DNA from: CAWFQB01 sp965277875
Lineage (GTDB): Bacteria; Armatimonadota; Chthonomonadetes; Chthonomonadales; Chthonomonadaceae
Length of the DNA: 64,000 nucleotides
Reading direction: 5' to 3'
Assembly: GCA_965277875.1 (NCBI GenBank)
Contig: CBDIDV010000002.1
Span: forward strand, 2,294,001 to 2,358,000
In this document: one piece after another, positions 61,107 to 64,000 of the stretch
Numbering within the stretch: position 1 is the first letter of the stretch
Layout: the number at the start of each line of letters is the position of its first letter
Made by a program: the position numbers and the translations under genes
The notes under the pieces: model-generated
Seen by the model: only the letters and a program-made list of their open reading frames with translations
What the model was told of the DNA's origin: nothing
Databases searched by the model: none

Positions 61107-61175
61107 GGGTACAGGGAACGTACCCGTCTCGGAGGCAACTGCGTTGCCAAGCGTCCTCGCGGACGCGATGCGACT
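61107..61175 (+). repeat. dispersed intergenic hairpin repeat, copy B
   Basis: It contains GGGTAC/GTACCC and GCGTCC-TCGC-GGACGC hairpins separated by CGTCTCGGAG. It matches the minus strand of 10205-10275, with 18 identical bases in one block. It lies between convergent genes. Confidence 0.75.
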
Positions 61176-61227
61176 TGTATACTTAGGCTGACATTCCACG
61201 CAGACGCAGCTTTCTTATCCTTTCCGT

Positions 61228-62013
61228 CTAGCCGTCGTCGGTCAGACGGGGGAATACGCGCCGCGCGTTTCCTGTTGTCAGGAGAGCGAGTTCGGGCAGG
61301 GTCATGCCGCGCAATTCGGCGAGTTTTTCCGCTACGAGGCGCGTATAGGCGGGTTCATTGGGCTTGCCACGGTAGGGAACCGGGGCGAGGTACGGGGCGT
61401 CGGTCTCGACAAGCAGGTTTTCCAGCGGCACATGCTGCGCTGCATCGCGTACTTCCTGCGCGTTCTTGAAGGTGAGAGTCCCCCCGAAGCCCAGCGACAG
61501 TCCGAGCGCGATGGTCTGATCGGCCTGACTGACATCGCCCGCCCAGCAGTGCATCACGCCGCCTATGTCGTCCGCGCCCTCGTCGGACAGGATTTGCAGC
61601 GTGTCCGTATACGCTTCGCGGCAGTGGATCACGACCGGCAGGCCCATATCGCGGGCGATACGCATCTGGGCGCGAAACACGGTCGCCTGCGCGGCATGGG
61701 GCGAAAAATCGTGGTGATAATCCAGCCCGATCTCTCCCATCGCTACGACATGCGGATGATCCGACAATTCGCGCAGCCGCTTTTCACAATCCTCGTTCCA
61801 GTCTTTGGCGTCATGCGGATGGACGCCTATTGTCGCGAATAGCGTTCCGGCATACTGTTCCGATAAGCGTACTGCCTGCTCGCTGCTGGGCATATCGTAG
61901 CCCACGACGATCATCTGCCGCACACCCGCTGCCAAAGCCCGCTCCAGGGCCTGCGGTACGCTGTCGGCGAACTGTTTATGATTAAAGTGGCAATGTGTAT
62001 CAATCAGGTGCAT
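61228..62013 (-). CDS. tatD: TatD family deoxyribonuclease/hydrolase
   Basis: A 261-residue TatD metal-dependent hydrolase. Signatures are L-I-D-T-H-C-H-F (H-x-H) at the start, T-I-G-V-H-P-H-D, G-E-I-G-L-D-Y-H, V-I-H-C-R-E-A and E-T-D-A-P-Y-L-A-P. TatD proteins are 3'-exonucleases for DNA repair or RNA quality control, or related deacylases. The ATG at 62013 starts the family core; an in-frame ATG at 62037 would add eight residues. An inverted repeat TTGCGAT-N11-ATCGCAA (62048-62072) stands in its promoter region. Confidence 0.95.
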   Translation of the reverse strand: MHLIDTHCHFNHKQFADSVPQALERALAAGVRQMIVVGYDMPSSEQAVRLSEQYAGTLFATIGVHPHDAKDWNEDCEKRLRELSDHPHVVAMGEIGLDYHHDFSPHAAQATVFRAQMRIARDMGLPVVIHCREAYTDTLQILSDEGADDIGGVMHCWAGDVSQADQTIALGLSLGFGGTLTFKNAQEVRDAAQHVPLENLLVETDAPYLAPVPYRGKPNEPAYTRLVAEKLAELRGMTLPELALLTTGNARRVFPRLTDDG

Positions 62014-62293
62014 TTGTGTGCCTCGTCCTCCATTCATTTCTCGCGTTTTGCGATAATTATTTCATATCGCAATTATTTGAGACGAACCCGCTTGTGTCGG
62101 GTAGTGTACTTGTCAAGAACATTCTGGTCGGCACAATGGTAGCGCCGCGCTCAACCCGCCGTCATTGTCCCATATACACGCTGGTCTCATCCGGCGGTCT
62201 ACAGGTTGGTACATCGGATAGGGCGGGCCGGGGAACAGGCCGCGCATACGGACGCTGGCCGACCTTAGATCGGCGGCAGGAGACAAGGCAATT

Positions 62294-63679
62294 ATGGCTG
62301 TGAATGAAAAAACGAATGAAAACATGACGCAGGCAATGGGCAAACGCCGCATTCCAGTCTGGGTCAAACAGGCTGTCGGCCTATCTACCCTGCTTGTCGT
62401 CGGCGGAACAGGCGCAATCGTCGCGGTGTACGCCTACAACAACCGGACGCCTCACATCGCAATTCCCATGCCGGTCGTGCCTGCCGACAACGGCTACGAC
62501 GATTTCATACGGGCCGGCAAGATGGCGCAGACTGCGAAGCACAAAAGCCCGCTCGACATGGCCGAACCCGCTGAAAAAACCGAAACGTATGCCAACTACA
62601 AAGCCTGCGTACCCGAAGCCGCGCTCGTGGAAGCCATAGTACGGCAGGGACTGCGTAAGCCGTATATGCTGCCGCCCGTTCGCTCCTACACCAATCCTCA
62701 GTTCCCCAGCTTCGCCCTGCTGCGCGAGATAGCCCGCACGCTCGCCGGCAAGGCGCGGTATGAGGCGATCAGCGGACATCCCGAACAGGCCATAGACACG
62801 CTGCTCGACAGCATGGAGATGGGCGTCACCATGCCGCGCGGCGGCAACTTCATTTCCGGGCTTGTAGGTGTCGCTGTGGAAGCTATCAGCATCCGCCCGA
62901 TGGAAGACCTGTTGCTGCAACTAAATCCCGAACAACTCGCCCATGTCGCCGCCCGTCTGGACGTAATCGTCGCCAAGCGCGTACCTTTCGCCGACATTAT
63001 GCAGGAAGAAGGCAATTTCAGCGTGGGGGCGACGCAGAACCTGCTGAGCGGTCCTGACAGCCGTGGACTTAAAGGCATCAGCACCATCGGCAACGCGCTT
63101 GTCGCCGACTCAAGTGACGATAGCGATGGCAAACCAACGTGGCGCGAACGCCTGCAGGCAGTCAACTATATGTTCGCGAACAAGCAGGCCCTGCTAACGC
63201 GCCATCAGACGTACTTTAATGCCCTTGTCACCGACGCGCGGCAGCCGTATCACGGCGCTTCCACGGTATCTACGAGTAACGATCCCCTGCTGAAAATGCT
63301 GGCGGACGTGTTCGTCCATGCGCGGGACAAGTTCGCGGGCATGGAGGCCGCCATGAATCTGCTGCAAACCGAGGTCGCGCTGGAACGTTATCGCCTTGCA
63401 AACGGGCAATATCCAACCGCACTTGCGGCCCTCATTTCCCCTTATGCTCCCGCTTACCTCAAGACTATTCCCCGTGATGTCTGCACAGGCCGGGCCAATC
63501 AGCCTCTGCGCTACACGCTCAAATCGGGAGGAAGCGCGTATTTGCTGTACAGCGTCGGCACGGACATGCGCGACGATGGCGGCAAGCCATCAAAAACCAT
63601 TGGCACGGGTGAGGGCGACATCGTGGCGCAGCATCTCTGGCCGACCAAAATGCGGCCCATTGCGGTTCCTGACAAATAA
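62294..63679 (+). CDS. membrane-anchored protein with pseudopilin-like C-terminus
   Basis: A 461-residue protein with one transmembrane helix at ~26-47 and a large extracytoplasmic part. The middle is mostly helical (L-L-R-E-I-A-R-T-L-A-G-K-A-R-Y; L-N-P-E-Q-L-A-H-V-A-A-R-L). The last ~110 residues read like a GspG-type pseudopilin body: a helix with A-L-E-R-Y-R-L-A-N-G-Q-Y-P, then D-V-C-T-G-R-A-N-Q-P-L-R-Y, then Y-L-L-Y-S-V-G-T-D-M-R-D-D-G-G. Similar proteins occur in Planctomycetota and Armatimonadota with no known role. The ATG at 62294 is preceded by AGGAG. It ends at a terminator. Confidence 0.8.
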   Translation: MAVNEKTNENMTQAMGKRRIPVWVKQAVGLSTLLVVGGTGAIVAVYAYNNRTPHIAIPMPVVPADNGYDDFIRAGKMAQTAKHKSPLDMAEPAEKTETYANYKACVPEAALVEAIVRQGLRKPYMLPPVRSYTNPQFPSFALLREIARTLAGKARYEAISGHPEQAIDTLLDSMEMGVTMPRGGNFISGLVGVAVEAISIRPMEDLLLQLNPEQLAHVAARLDVIVAKRVPFADIMQEEGNFSVGATQNLLSGPDSRGLKGISTIGNALVADSSDDSDGKPTWRERLQAVNYMFANKQALLTRHQTYFNALVTDARQPYHGASTVSTSNDPLLKMLADVFVHARDKFAGMEAAMNLLQTEVALERYRLANGQYPTALAALISPYAPAYLKTIPRDVCTGRANQPLRYTLKSGGSAYLLYSVGTDMRDDGGKPSKTIGTGEGDIVAQHLWPTKMRPIAVPDK

Positions 63680-63712
63680 CGCCGAGCAAGTAACATCCTG
63701 CGCCTGACGACA

Positions 63713-63750
63713 AAACCGGGAGGAACATTACAGATGTTCACTCCCGGTTT
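63713..63750. terminator. terminator between convergent genes
   Basis: AAACCGGGAG-GAACAT pairs with ATGTTC-A-CTCCCGGTTT (one bulge, loop TACAG). The A- and T-rich ends suit termination in both directions. Confidence 0.8.
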
Positions 63751-63779
63751 GATTGTGCCTGTACTCTACTCTTGACTGC

Positions 63780-64000
63780 TTACGCGATGCCTGCCAGGGC
63801 CAGAGGAACGGCGGGCGTCTTGGCGGCGCGGCGGCGTTTTTCGGTCTTGGGCGCGGCCTGCGTGTCCATGATGCGGCGCAGCATACTGCGGCCCCGGTGG
63901 ATGCGCGAGCGCACGGTTCCAATACTCGACCCCATGATCTGCGCGATCTCCTCATACGACTTGCTTTCCACGTCGCACAAGAGGACGGCGATGCGGAAAG
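63780..64000 (-). CDS. ECF-type sigma factor, C-terminal part (5' end outside window)
   Basis: The frame runs off the right edge. The visible 73 codons are region 4 of a sigma-70-family protein: F-R-I-A-V-L-L-C-D-V-E, then S-Y-E-E-I-A-Q-I-M-G-S-S-I-G-T-V-R-S-R-I-H-R-G-R, the SigE/SigW-like helix-turn-helix, followed by a basic Ala/Lys/Arg tail. This is a second ECF factor, distinct from the one near 4.5 kb. Region 2 and any anti-sigma gene lie outside. Confidence 0.92.
   Translation of the reverse strand, partial: FRIAVLLCDVESKSYEEIAQIMGSSIGTVRSRIHRGRSMLRRIMDTQAAPKTEKRRRAAKTPAVPLALAGIA

Overview
The window is a GC-rich bacterial chromosome segment that most likely comes from Armatimonadota or a near relative. 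The main pointers are a DUF1559-type pseudopilin carrying the F-P-V-F-A-Q-A-R-E-K-A-R signature and an H-X9-DG motif, a planctomycete-type cytochrome c protein (DUF1549/DUF1553), a GHL6-type glycosidase-like protein, a DUF512 radical SAM protein and many TTG/GTG starts behind strong Shine-Dalgarno (SD) sites. The taxonomy is inferred from gene content, not from a marker tree.

Layout, 1-15 kb. A glycosidase-like gene runs off the left edge, followed by a CNNM/CBS transporter-like protein, an ECF sigma/zf-HC2 anti-sigma pair, a DUF4956-like membrane protein, a degenerate phospholipase D-like protein, rpsO-pnp, a KGG stress protein, an orphan ANTAR response regulator, Maf, and a pseudopilin plus lipoprotein pair. 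14.5-30.5 kb: a Tat-exported DUF3500 protein, clpS facing nagA, a Rad52/phage-annealase-like protein, a G5-3D wall protein next to rsmA, the DUF512 protein, ppk1, a glyoxalase/HAD pair, ilvA, an anchored pilin-like protein, a DUF4365 pair and ispG.

30.5-46 kb: TlpA thioredoxin, an FmdB zinc ribbon, a leaderless HtrA-like protease, a helical protein/HNH nuclease pair, a three-part amidohydrolase-LolA-like-TlpA fusion with a PadR regulator sharing the same operator, the PSD1 cytochrome, a Gfo/Idh/MocA oxidoreductase and a phosphoketolase-acetate kinase operon. 46-56 kb (mostly minus strand): HAD-like protein, cytochrome P450, metallophosphoesterase, O-antigen ligase with TPRs and two GT2 glycosyltransferases, between which lies an AAA ATPase/DUF4276 (TOPRIM-like) pair that looks like a defence module. 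56-64 kb: tRNA-Ser(GGA) with a consensus promoter, PIG-L deacetylase, nadD-rsfS, a TPR/TM2 protein, tatD, a pilin-like anchored protein and the 3' end of another ECF sigma gene.

The most noteworthy signals are the ATPase/DUF4276 pair, the identical 18-bp operator at padR and the fusion gene, short tandem duplications carrying SD-like purine tracts just upstream of several start codons, a dispersed hairpin repeat seen in two intergenic regions, and an acetate kinase lacking the canonical GIGEN glutamate. No CRISPR array, insertion sequence, prophage or rRNA was seen.
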